From: an uncultured Nitrospirales bacterium
GTDB taxonomy: Bacteria; Nitrospirota; Nitrospiria; Nitrospirales; UBA8639
Assembly (NCBI GenBank): GCA_951812745.1
Contig: OX638327.1
Span: forward strand, 1,947,501-2,011,500
Length of the DNA stretch: 64,000 bases
Direction of reading: 5' to 3'
Part shown: positions 8,453 to 15,148 of the stretch, piece by piece
How positions within the stretch are numbered: the stretch's first letter is position 1
How the letters are laid out: each line of letters starts with the position of its first letter
Made by a program: the position numbers and the translations under genes
The notes under the pieces: generated by a model
The model's database searches: none
What the model saw: the letters and a program-made list of their open reading frames with translations, nothing else
Told to the model about the DNA's origin: nothing

Positions 8453-10204
8453 ATGACCGCCACCGAGACTACCCTGCGTAAAGGTATTCGCTACCAGCCT
8501 GATGAAACGCCGCCGGTGCCGCTCGCCTTCGGGCTCGGGCTGCAACTCGTGGTGCTGTGCGTTGCGGGCATCGTCCTGACTCCGGCGATCGTCATCCGGG
8601 CGGCCGGCGGGAGCGAAGCCTTCCTGTCATGGGCCGTGTTTGCCGCGATCCTGGTCAGCGGTGTGACCACGCTGATCCAGGCCATCCGGTTCGGCCGGTT
8701 CGGCGCGGGGTACGTCCTCCTGATGGGCACCTCCGGGGCCTTCATCGCGGTCTGTGTCGCGGCGATCGCCCAAGGCGGACCGGCGATGCTCGCCACCCTG
8801 GTGGTCATTTCCTCGCTCTTCCAGTTCGTGTTTTCCACGTGGCTGTCGCTGTTCAGGCGTCTCCTGACCCCGGCCGTGTCCGGCACGGTCATCATGCTGG
8901 TGGCGGTCACGGTGATGCCGATCATCTTCAACATGCTGAAGAATGTCCCGGAGGGCGTCCCCACGTCGGCCGCGCCGGTCAGCGCCCTCGTCACCTTGCT
9001 CGTCATCGTCGTGATCGCGCTGAAGGCGACCGGCACGTTCCGTCTCTGGGCGCCGGTCATCGGCGTGGTCGTGGGTTCGGTGGTGGCGGCGTTCTACGGG
9101 CTCTACGACGTGGACCGTGTGGCCGAGGCGTCATGGATCGGACTCCCGGACGGTGCATGGCCGGGCTTCGACCTGGAATTCGGATCGGTCTTCTGGGGGC
9201 TGTTGCCGGCGTTCGTGTTCGTGACCCTGGTGGGCGCCATCGAAACCGTCGGCGACGCCGTCGCCATCCAGCGCATAGCCTGGCGCCGTCCCCGGGCCGT
9301 GGATTTCAGGGCGGTGCAGGGCGCCGTGGCCGCGGACGGCGTGGGCAACCTGCTGTCCGGTCTCGCGGGGACCGTGCCGAACACGACCTATTCCACGAGC
9401 GTGTCCGTGGCCGAACTCACCGGCGTCGGCGCCCGCCGCGTGGGCGTGGCCGTGGGGATCCTGTTCCTCGCGATGGCGTTTTTCCCCAAGGTGCTGGCCG
9501 TGATCCTGGCGATCCCGGGTCCGGTGGCTTCGGCGTATCTCACCGTGTTGCTGTCGATGCTCTTCGTGGTCGGCATGCGAGTGGTCTTCCAGGACGGGAT
9601 CGACTACCGCAAGGGGCTGGTCTGTGGCGTCTCGTTCTGGATCGGCGTCGGGTTCCAGAACGGCGTGATTTTCCCCGAGTACTTCTCGGAGTTCGCTGGC
9701 GGTCTGCTCGAGAACGGCATGACGGCGGGCGGGCTCGTGGCCATCCTGATGACCCTGTTCGTGGAGTTGACGGGACACCGGCGCAGCCGGATCCAGGTGG
9801 AGTTCGATATTTCTGCCCTGCCGAAGATCAGCGAGTTTCTGCGGGCGTTCGCCTCCCGCATGGGGTGGGACGCGGCGATGGCCGACCGCCTCGACGCCGT
9901 CGGGGAGGAAGGATTGCTGACGCTGCTCCAGGACAAGAGCGAGGCGGAACGCGGGCAACGGCGCCTGCTGCTGGTCGCGTACGAGGAAGACGGCGGGGCG
10001 CACCTCGAGTTCATTGCCGGCACCGGGGATGAAAACATTCAGGACAGGATCGCGCTGCTCGGCGCGCGGACCGCGGGGGAGTTGATCGAGATCGAGCAGG
10101 AAGTCTCGCTCCGGCTGTTGCGGCACCTCGCGTCTTCGGTCCGCCACCAGCAATACTATGACACGGATATCGTAACCGTCCGCGTGGACAGACCCTCAGC
10201 CTGA
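8453..10204 (+). CDS. NCS2-family nucleobase permease with a C-terminal RsbW-like domain
   Basis: The 583-residue inner-membrane protein begins with an NCS2 (xanthine/uracil permease) fold. PPVPLAFGLGLQLVVL opens the first helix, and roughly a dozen hydrophobic segments run to about residue 450. It should import a purine or pyrimidine with a cation; the substrate is not assignable. Typical family members end near there. This one adds about 130 soluble residues containing DRLDAVGEEGLLTLL, RRLLLVAYEEDGG and EVSLRLLRHLASS, ending DTDIVTVRVD. In order and spacing these resemble a GHKL/RsbW ATPase domain without clear nucleotide-binding residues. The same domain ends a second, partial gene at 63599-64000. 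ATG 8453 was preferred over a start inside the upstream repeat. Confidence 0.85.
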   Translation: MTATETTLRKGIRYQPDETPPVPLAFGLGLQLVVLCVAGIVLTPAIVIRAAGGSEAFLSWAVFAAILVSGVTTLIQAIRFGRFGAGYVLLMGTSGAFIAVCVAAIAQGGPAMLATLVVISSLFQFVFSTWLSLFRRLLTPAVSGTVIMLVAVTVMPIIFNMLKNVPEGVPTSAAPVSALVTLLVIVVIALKATGTFRLWAPVIGVVVGSVVAAFYGLYDVDRVAEASWIGLPDGAWPGFDLEFGSVFWGLLPAFVFVTLVGAIETVGDAVAIQRIAWRRPRAVDFRAVQGAVAADGVGNLLSGLAGTVPNTTYSTSVSVAELTGVGARRVGVAVGILFLAMAFFPKVLAVILAIPGPVASAYLTVLLSMLFVVGMRVVFQDGIDYRKGLVCGVSFWIGVGFQNGVIFPEYFSEFAGGLLENGMTAGGLVAILMTLFVELTGHRRSRIQVEFDISALPKISEFLRAFASRMGWDAAMADRLDAVGEEGLLTLLQDKSEAERGQRRLLLVAYEEDGGAHLEFIAGTGDENIQDRIALLGARTAGELIEIEQEVSLRLLRHLASSVRHQQYYDTDIVTVRVDRPSA

Positions 10205-10338
10205 AACACGCCGGGGGCTTTGGCGCAGCACGAACAACCACGGGGGTTGGTCCCTATTGGATGTGGAGGAACTGGGACAAGACGTTGCGGAATCGGGGAT
10301 TGAGGCTTGTCCAATTGCGTAGGATATAAATCCCAAAA

Positions 10339-10956
10339 CTATTTCTTCATCACATCAACCACGCGCCCAGCAAATCTGTAGTTGTCGTTCTCGTGAATAA
10401 AAATTGGAAGATGTTCCTTAGTCGATTCCGATTTAAGAATAATCCTTTTGTTTTTCCGATCGTGAACAAATCGCTTAATGTTTGCCATTTCATCTATTAC
10501 CGAGATTATGTAATGTCCCGGTTCTGGATTCGATTGCTCTGCGTCAACTATGACAAAATCGCCGTCTTCAATATTCCTCCCATTGATATTCGCCTTGTTC
10601 ATGGAACTACCTTCTGCGCGCAATACAAATAACTTTCCGCCCCGAGGAACCAATTTCTTTGATACCTTCAGGTAGCCAGTAACATTTTCGTCTGCAAAGA
10701 TCGTTGCGGGCCCGCAATTGGCAGAACCGACGATAGGCAGGGATACGAAACCTTCTTTGGAAATTTTTTGTACTCTCCTGATTTCCCGTCTTGCAGGATT
10801 GTAGGCAATAAAGCCATTTTTAGATAATTGTGTAAGATGGTGTTTGATCTTCTGTGCGGATTTCTCACCTACAAGGCCACCGATATCGCGCAGAGTCATA
10901 CCTGAAAGATTTTCCCGCCCGATTGCTCTTAATAGTTTTTCTTGCAATTTATGCAT
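10339..10956 (-). CDS. LexA-like self-cleaving transcriptional repressor (S24 peptidase)
   Basis: The 205-residue protein has an N-terminal helical DNA-binding region (about 1-65) and a C-terminal LexA/UmuD-type serine peptidase. Visible elements are the likely self-cleavage site Cys81-Gly82 in GSANCGPA, catalytic Ser118 in AEGSSMN, and catalytic Lys161 in ANIKRF. Such repressors cleave themselves when RecA filaments form, inducing target genes after DNA damage. A near-consensus promoter puts the transcript start almost on ATG 10956, so the message is probably leaderless; a TTG 27 bases further upstream would lie within the promoter. It diverges from a 47-aa basic protein and sits at the edge of a lower-GC island. 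It could be a phage-type repressor rather than the global LexA. Confidence 0.87.
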   Translation of the reverse strand: MHKLQEKLLRAIGRENLSGMTLRDIGGLVGEKSAQKIKHHLTQLSKNGFIAYNPARREIRRVQKISKEGFVSLPIVGSANCGPATIFADENVTGYLKVSKKLVPRGGKLFVLRAEGSSMNKANINGRNIEDGDFVIVDAEQSNPEPGHYIISVIDEMANIKRFVHDRKNKRIILKSESTKEHLPIFIHENDNYRFAGRVVDVMKK

Positions 10957-10964
10957 GCTTTCGT

Positions 10965-10993
10965 AGTATAGGGGTTCTGTCAATGTTTATCAA
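10965..10993 (-). promoter_or_regulatory. Promoter of the LexA-like repressor
   Basis: On the minus strand, TTGATA (10988-10993) and TATACT (10965-10970) are separated by 17 bases. Transcription would begin at or a few bases before ATG 10956. Confidence 0.7.
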
Positions 10994-11033
10994 GAGTTAA
11001 TAAAATTCATTTTATCTCTTGACAGAGTTGACA
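10978..11033. promoter_or_regulatory. Candidate shared operator between divergent genes
   Basis: TCAAGAG (10990-10996) and CTCTTGA (11016-11022) form an exact inverted repeat. TGTCAA at 10978 mirrors TTGACA at 11019 and 11028. The sites overlap both promoters, as expected for a self-regulating repressor. Binding is inferred. Confidence 0.5.
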
Positions 11034-11083
11034 AATAAAGCGACATCGATGTACGATCGATCCTATCAAAAGGAGAAAGTTGA

Positions 11084-11227
11084 ATGGCACATAAAAAAGC
11101 CACTAGCCCGAAGATAGCCAAGATCGCAAGCCGTGCACTTCGTAGCCACAATACGAACAAGAACACGAAAAAGATTGCTGGAAGCGCATTGTCACAAACT
11201 CCAGGCAAACATCGTGACAAAAAATAG
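11084..11227 (+). CDS. Small basic protein of unknown function (47 aa)
   Basis: The frame encodes 47 residues rich in Lys, Arg, Ser and Ala, with segments KIAKIASRAL and KKIAGSALSQTP. It resembles the short basic proteins with a repeated AS-K-L and AGSALSQ pattern that I recall from plasmids and accessory islands; their function is unknown to me. AGGAGA lies eight bases before the ATG, and TTGACA (11028-11033) with TACGAT 18 bases downstream forms a possible promoter. It is transcribed away from the LexA-like repressor and shares its regulatory region, which suggests that the repressor controls it. Confidence 0.75.
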   Translation: MAHKKATSPKIAKIASRALRSHNTNKNTKKIAGSALSQTPGKHRDKK

Positions 11228-11248
11228 GGGCTTATTCAGATTGCTAGA

Positions 11249-11498
11249 CCGAAAGTCCTGGACCCACGGGCGACAGTGATCAAAACAAGGGGTATCGTGG
11301 TTTGAGGGAAAAAGAGTATACTCATCAAGCCGTAAATCACTCCGTCGTGGATATTACAATACCTATCACCAAACGAGTTCCAAGCACCTGCCGCGCTACG
11401 TTGACAAATTTGCCGGTCGGCATAACATCCATGAAGAGGACACCGTAGACCAAATGGCCTTCATTGCCAAAGGCTTTGTTGGGAAGCGGTTACGGTAA
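11249..11498 (+). pseudogene. Remnant of an IS1595-family transposase (C-terminal part)
   Basis: Reading across frames gives VLDPRATV, then DQNKGYRGLREKEYTHQ-VNHSVVD, then SKHLPRYVDKFAGRHN and DTVDQMAFIAKGFVGKRLR with a stop at 11498. These match the order of the C-terminal half of IS1595/ISXO2-type DDE transposases. At least two frameshifts and loss of the middle section (between VNHSVVD and SKHLPRY) have destroyed it. The N-terminal half is absent. It marks a past insertion at the border of the restriction-modification island. Confidence 0.8.
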
Positions 11499-11512
11499 CG
11501 GGATTTAGTCGC

Positions 11513-12892
11513 ATGATCGGACCGCCAGCCAGACACCATCTTTTTGAAAACTTTACGTCGTGCTTGTCAGTTGAACCAGCATTTGACCGAACTGTTGTGT
11601 CGTATCAGGGCAATAGAGGTGTTCCTGGTTTTCGTTGGATGAAGTACAAAGAAGGGTTTTCGCGGCGCCTTGTGGAGCAGTTCATACAAGCATACCGTCC
11701 GCACTCAGTCCTTGATCCATTTTCTGGAATTGGGACTGTCCCAATCATCGCGACAGGACACGGCGCGTTGGGAACGGGCATTGAGATCATGCCTATTGGG
11801 GCTCGTGTTGGTGAGGGTATTGTGCAAGCTGCAAACGGTGTTTCAGCTACGGACATGAGTCGTGCCACAGACGCTCTTTTGCGCCGAATCAAGACCTCAC
11901 GACCAGCCCCGAAACGCTTCTCATTTCCTCATGTTCGGATTACAGAACAGGCGTTCTCTGCTGAGACTGAGTTGGAGATAGCCAAGGCTCGCCACTTCAT
12001 TAGCGAGGTAGATCGACCAGCGATTCGGTTGTTGTTGGACGTGGCATGTATGACGGTATTGGAGTCCGTGAGTTACACAAGAAAGGATGGACAGTATTTG
12101 CGATGGGATTGTCGATCTGGCCGTTCCCTCCGTTCAAGAGTAGACAAAGGTCCCATTGCGACTTTCCACGACGCGATTGAAGCTCGTTTGTGGGAAATGA
12201 TTGAAGACATGGACAGCTTAAAAGATGCCTATGGACGTGGCTATCCACATTTGATGATTGGCTCAAGCCTCAATCTGCTTCGGAAATTTTCCGCCGGTCA
12301 GTTTGATATGGTCATTACATCGCCGCCATACGCCAACAGGTATGACTACACCAGAACGTATGCCCTTGAATTGGCTTGGCTTGGATACGATCAAGACGGT
12401 TTCGCAAAACTTCGGCAGCGTATGTTATCCGCGACGGTGGAAAACAAGCCAAAACTGAACTGGTTACATAGCGTCTATGCCGATGATCGTGTATTCCTTG
12501 ATACCGCATTCACCATGTACCGGTCGCAGTCAGTCCTTCACGACATTCTCAATGCTCTGAGAAACAAAGCCCATGAATTGAGCAACAAACACGTCATTCG
12601 ACTCCTAGAAGGGTATTTTCAAGAGATGGCGATTATCATCAAAGAATTGGGACGGGTTGTCGCTCCTGGTGGGACGGTCATTATGGTCAACGACAATGTT
12701 CAGTATCACGGCGAAGAGGTGCCTGTTGATTTCATCCTCTCCGATTTTGCCGAACAATCGGGATTCGTTTGTGAGAATATATGGGTACTGCCTCGTGGCA
12801 AAGGCAATTCGAGCCAACAGATGGCCCGGTTTGGTAGACGAGAAATCCGAAAATGTGTGTATCGTTGGGTACGGACTGATGAGAGATATTAA
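11513..12892 (+). CDS. Type II DNA methyltransferase, probably N4-cytosine, partner of the XcyI-like endonuclease
   Basis: The 459-residue protein has the S-adenosylmethionine site DPFSGIGT at 68-75 and the catalytic motif TSPPY at 269-273. TSPPY is typical of N4-cytosine and some N6-adenine methylases. Motif I precedes motif IV here, the reverse of the common beta-class order. The following gene encodes an XcyI/Cfr9I-like endonuclease, whose family cuts CCCGGG, so this enzyme most likely methylates that site to protect the host. The two genes overlap by 14 bases, indicating coupled translation. Base composition is visibly lower in GC than in the flanking housekeeping genes, consistent with acquisition. 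Confidence 0.9.
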   Translation: MIGPPARHHLFENFTSCLSVEPAFDRTVVSYQGNRGVPGFRWMKYKEGFSRRLVEQFIQAYRPHSVLDPFSGIGTVPIIATGHGALGTGIEIMPIGARVGEGIVQAANGVSATDMSRATDALLRRIKTSRPAPKRFSFPHVRITEQAFSAETELEIAKARHFISEVDRPAIRLLLDVACMTVLESVSYTRKDGQYLRWDCRSGRSLRSRVDKGPIATFHDAIEARLWEMIEDMDSLKDAYGRGYPHLMIGSSLNLLRKFSAGQFDMVITSPPYANRYDYTRTYALELAWLGYDQDGFAKLRQRMLSATVENKPKLNWLHSVYADDRVFLDTAFTMYRSQSVLHDILNALRNKAHELSNKHVIRLLEGYFQEMAIIIKELGRVVAPGGTVIMVNDNVQYHGEEVPVDFILSDFAEQSGFVCENIWVLPRGKGNSSQQMARFGRREIRKCVYRWVRTDERY

Positions 12893-13784
12893 GGATGCGA
12901 AGTTCCGTTCCAATGTCTTATCGGAACGGATTCGCCAACGTACCGATCAAGCGATGCTTCGGTTGATACAACGATACCAGGGCGAATTGATCTTTCGTCC
13001 GTTGAGTGATTTGATGATCAGCAATGGAGCATGGAAGTATGTGAATCGCTCTGGCATCGAACCGAAACTCGTGTTCGCCCATCCGAACATGCTTTCCGCA
13101 CACCCTGAAACATCCCAATATTATCGAGGCATTGCTCTAGTGTCTCAAAAACGCGCAGGCGCGCAGGTTACGAAATGGGAAAACGGCTCTCAAAAGAAAC
13201 CTCCGTCCCGTCAGAGTTGCAAGAAGGTTGCTCGTTTATACAATGCCGTCATTTCTTCAATAATTGAGGGGGCAAGCGACTGGACGTTGGAGAATGGTTA
13301 TAGAAACATTCTTGCAACAATGGGGATTCGACTTGATGGATTTTTCCGAAACAAAATCGGACAAGATGCGGAGAAGTTGATAAAGAAGCGCATTTTGAGG
13401 TGGTTGAAAGACCGGAATCTCATTTCCAAAACCAGAGGAGGCAATGTCTACGAATTACCTAAGCAGACGGTGATGCGTTTTGGGTCTGAACCAGACATTG
13501 CATTATTGAGAGATGATGAACGAATCGCAACGATTGAGATCAAAGGCGGGAAGGACCCTGCTGGGGCCTTAGAACGCTTGGGGGCTATGCAAAAGAGTTT
13601 TGATGAAACGCCGCCCAGTTGCGTGAACTTCCTGATTGCTGGGGTTGTGACCAAAGAAATGGAGAAACGGTTGAAACAGATTGGCAGGGTGAAGTTCTTT
13701 GTGTTGGGTGATATTGCTGACAGGGAAGAGAGTTGGGAAGCCTTCATGCAAGAGGTATTTCATCACGCATTAAGAGTAGTCTGA
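12879..13784 (+). CDS. XcyI/Cfr9I-family type II restriction endonuclease
   Basis: The 301-residue protein carries YYRGIALVSQKRAGAQV at 81-97 and a PD-(D/E)xK nuclease core: PD at 205-206 and EIK at 220-222, followed by GGKDPAGALERLGA. This arrangement is that of the XcyI family (XcyI, Cfr9I, XmaI), which cleaves C^CCGGG; the specificity here is inferred from the family. ATG 12879 was chosen because it overlaps the methyltransferase end in a typical coupled arrangement and starts the conserved region. A longer in-frame reading would lie wholly inside the methyltransferase. Family members are slightly longer (about 330 aa), so a few N-terminal residues could differ. Confidence 0.88.
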   Translation: MRDIKDAKFRSNVLSERIRQRTDQAMLRLIQRYQGELIFRPLSDLMISNGAWKYVNRSGIEPKLVFAHPNMLSAHPETSQYYRGIALVSQKRAGAQVTKWENGSQKKPPSRQSCKKVARLYNAVISSIIEGASDWTLENGYRNILATMGIRLDGFFRNKIGQDAEKLIKKRILRWLKDRNLISKTRGGNVYELPKQTVMRFGSEPDIALLRDDERIATIEIKGGKDPAGALERLGAMQKSFDETPPSCVNFLIAGVVTKEMEKRLKQIGRVKFFVLGDIADREESWEAFMQEVFHHALRVV

Positions 13785-13787
13785 TCC

Positions 13788-13979
13788 ATGCCCCCCCAAA
13801 TCCCCCAAAAAGTCCCAAAACCCAGGCGTCCCTGTGGCCGTCCGATTGTCCGGATGATCAAGTTGAAAGCCACGCCTGAACAGGTGGCTCAAGCCATTTT
13901 CAAGGCTGGTCGGAAGCCAGCCATGCCCATATCCTCAAGTTTGGGCAGCTTTCCGTATAAGTCCCACCACGAAGCCTAA
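13788..13979 (+). CDS. Small hypothetical protein (63 aa), Pro/Arg-rich N-terminus
   Basis: The ATG lies three bases after the endonuclease stop. The N-terminal part, with KPRRPCGRP and then ATPEQVAQAIFKAGRKP, resembles short accessory proteins that start with a GRP motif followed by a TPE helix. The last twenty or so residues look unrelated and may reflect a frameshift. It ends within the stop of the convergent gene at 13976. Function unknown; it may be passenger cargo of the restriction-modification island. Confidence 0.5.
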   Translation: MPPQIPQKVPKPRRPCGRPIVRMIKLKATPEQVAQAIFKAGRKPAMPISSSLGSFPYKSHHEA

Positions 13980-14335
13980 CTCTCCATCATTTCCAGGCGG
14001 GCGTCGAATTCGTGGCCGCACGACACACAGCGGATGCAGTCCGATTCGACCATGGGTTCGTCGTCGCGAATCCCCATGCCGCCGCAGTCCGGGCATCGCG
14101 CCAGGTGCAGCACTTCGTCCTTGAGATTTTCGTACCGCGTGCCCCGTAGACAATAGACGGGTTCGCCGTCGAGAAGCCAGGGTTCGCATTGCTTATTCAC
14201 CACCGGGAGGACAATGTAATGGTGATCGACATAGTCCCGAATCGCTTCATGGGTCGTGAGCCCATCCTTGAGCAACTTCCCGGTCTTGGCATCGTAGAGG
14301 GCTCCATCTTTCACAATGGCTTTGGTCGGTCCCAT
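13976..14335 (-). CDS. Hypothetical zinc-ribbon protein (119 aa)
   Basis: The C-terminal third contains two cysteine pairs, CPDCGG and CVSCGH, spaced as in a zinc ribbon. The N-terminal two thirds are mixed alpha/beta with segments TTHEAIRDYVDHHY and DGEPVYCLRG. AAGGAGGTG precedes the ATG by four bases, a strong start. It is followed on the same strand, going upstream, by a small basic gene at 14364. I do not recognise the family. A nucleic-acid or protein-binding role is possible but unproven. Confidence 0.7.
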   Translation of the reverse strand: MGPTKAIVKDGALYDAKTGKLLKDGLTTHEAIRDYVDHHYIVLPVVNKQCEPWLLDGEPVYCLRGTRYENLKDEVLHLARCPDCGGMGIRDDEPMVESDCIRCVSCGHEFDARLEMMES

Positions 14336-14363
14336 GTGACACCTCCTTGGAGTAAAGGAACGA

Positions 14364-14522
14364 TCAGGGCTTTTTGGCTACGACTTTGCCGTCCTTCCAA
14401 ATATAGATCGGTGTGTTATGCATACGCGCGGTTTTCCGGGCAACTTTAGCGGCCCGACGCAACGCACGGCCAACGCCACGTGCAAATGCTTGCGCCTCTT
14501 TTTGGGCTTTCGAAGATTTCAT
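14364..14522 (-). CDS. Small basic hypothetical protein (52 aa)
   Basis: The protein is highly basic, with a helix from KAQKEAQAFARG to RKTARM and a short C-terminal strand pair IYIWKDGKVVAKKP. AGAGGTGGG precedes ATG 14522; the longer frame reading upstream lacks this. The C-terminal pattern recalls small antitoxin-like or chaperone-like proteins, but no toxin gene is adjacent. It is probably co-transcribed with the zinc-ribbon gene at 13976 (28-base gap). Confidence 0.6.
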   Translation of the reverse strand: MKSSKAQKEAQAFARGVGRALRRAAKVARKTARMHNTPIYIWKDGKVVAKKP

Positions 14523-14606
14523 GGTCCCACCTCTAAGAGTCGATGGATATTCTTTGCTCAGCAGATTATCCGTCTTTGAGATTGAAAAATAAAGCCTCAA
14601 CTCCCT

Positions 14607-14643
14607 CACCCTCACCTTAATCCTCTCCCATCAAGGGAGAGGA
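14607..14643 (+). repeat. Dispersed palindromic repeat, copy 5 (first of a 37-nt identical pair)
   Basis: CACCCTCACCTTAATCC leads into CCTCTCCC ATCAA GGGAGAGG. The 37 bases are identical to 14737-14773. The region 14523-14809 otherwise shows no gene. Confidence 0.88.
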
Positions 14644-14736
14644 AATCAGGGGCGAGGGTAAGAGCGGCCAAGAGAATCTTTGAAGCCGCCCCATTTGTGC
14701 CTGGCCATTTGGGAGACTATAATTCTTTTCTTATTA

Positions 14737-14773
14737 CACCCTCACCTTAATCCTCTCCCATCAAGGGAGAGGA
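14737..14773 (+). repeat. Dispersed palindromic repeat, copy 6 (second of the identical pair)
   Basis: An exact 37-base match to 14607-14643, 130 bases downstream in the same orientation, which suggests recent duplication or insertion. It lies just upstream of the pterin dehydratase gene. Confidence 0.88.
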
Positions 14774-14809
14774 GACTGGGCTGAGTCACGGAACAAGAGG
14801 AGGACTTTC

Positions 14810-15148
14810 ATGAGTTTGGCTGATAAGCAATGCGTGCCGTGTCGCGGGGGGGTGCCGGCGCTGGAACCGGCGAAGGTGCAGGAGTTGTTGGGGCAATTGG
14901 ACCAGGGATGGGCGTTGAATGCCGAGGGGCACATCGAGCGCCAGTACGAATTCAAGGACTTTGCGGAGGCCCTGGCGTTCGTGAATGCGGTGGGCGCGAT
15001 TGCCGAGACAGAAGGCCATCATCCCGACCTGTTTTTGGCGTGGGGCCGGTGCAAGGTGGAAATCTGGACGCATAAGATCCACGGGCTCACGGAAAGCGAT
15101 TTTTACCTGGCGGCCAAGGCCGACCGGGTCTTCACGGGCAATGGCTGA
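14810..15148 (+). CDS. phhB: 4a-hydroxytetrahydrobiopterin dehydratase (pterin carbinolamine dehydratase)
   Basis: The 112-residue protein has the family signature ETEGHHPDLFLAWGRCKVEI followed by WTH and the closing LTESDF, the histidine-rich active site that dehydrates 4a-hydroxytetrahydropterins. In bacteria this recycles the cofactor of aromatic amino acid hydroxylases, though many copies stand without a hydroxylase, as here. Its stop overlaps the start of the radical SAM gene by eight bases, so the two are translationally coupled. The functional link is unexplained. Confidence 0.93.
   Translation: MSLADKQCVPCRGGVPALEPAKVQELLGQLDQGWALNAEGHIERQYEFKDFAEALAFVNAVGAIAETEGHHPDLFLAWGRCKVEIWTHKIHGLTESDFYLAAKADRVFTGNG

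Noticed and set aside
10957-10983. TTG start giving the LexA-like repressor nine more residues
   Set aside because: The near-consensus promoter overlaps these codons, so the transcript probably begins after them.
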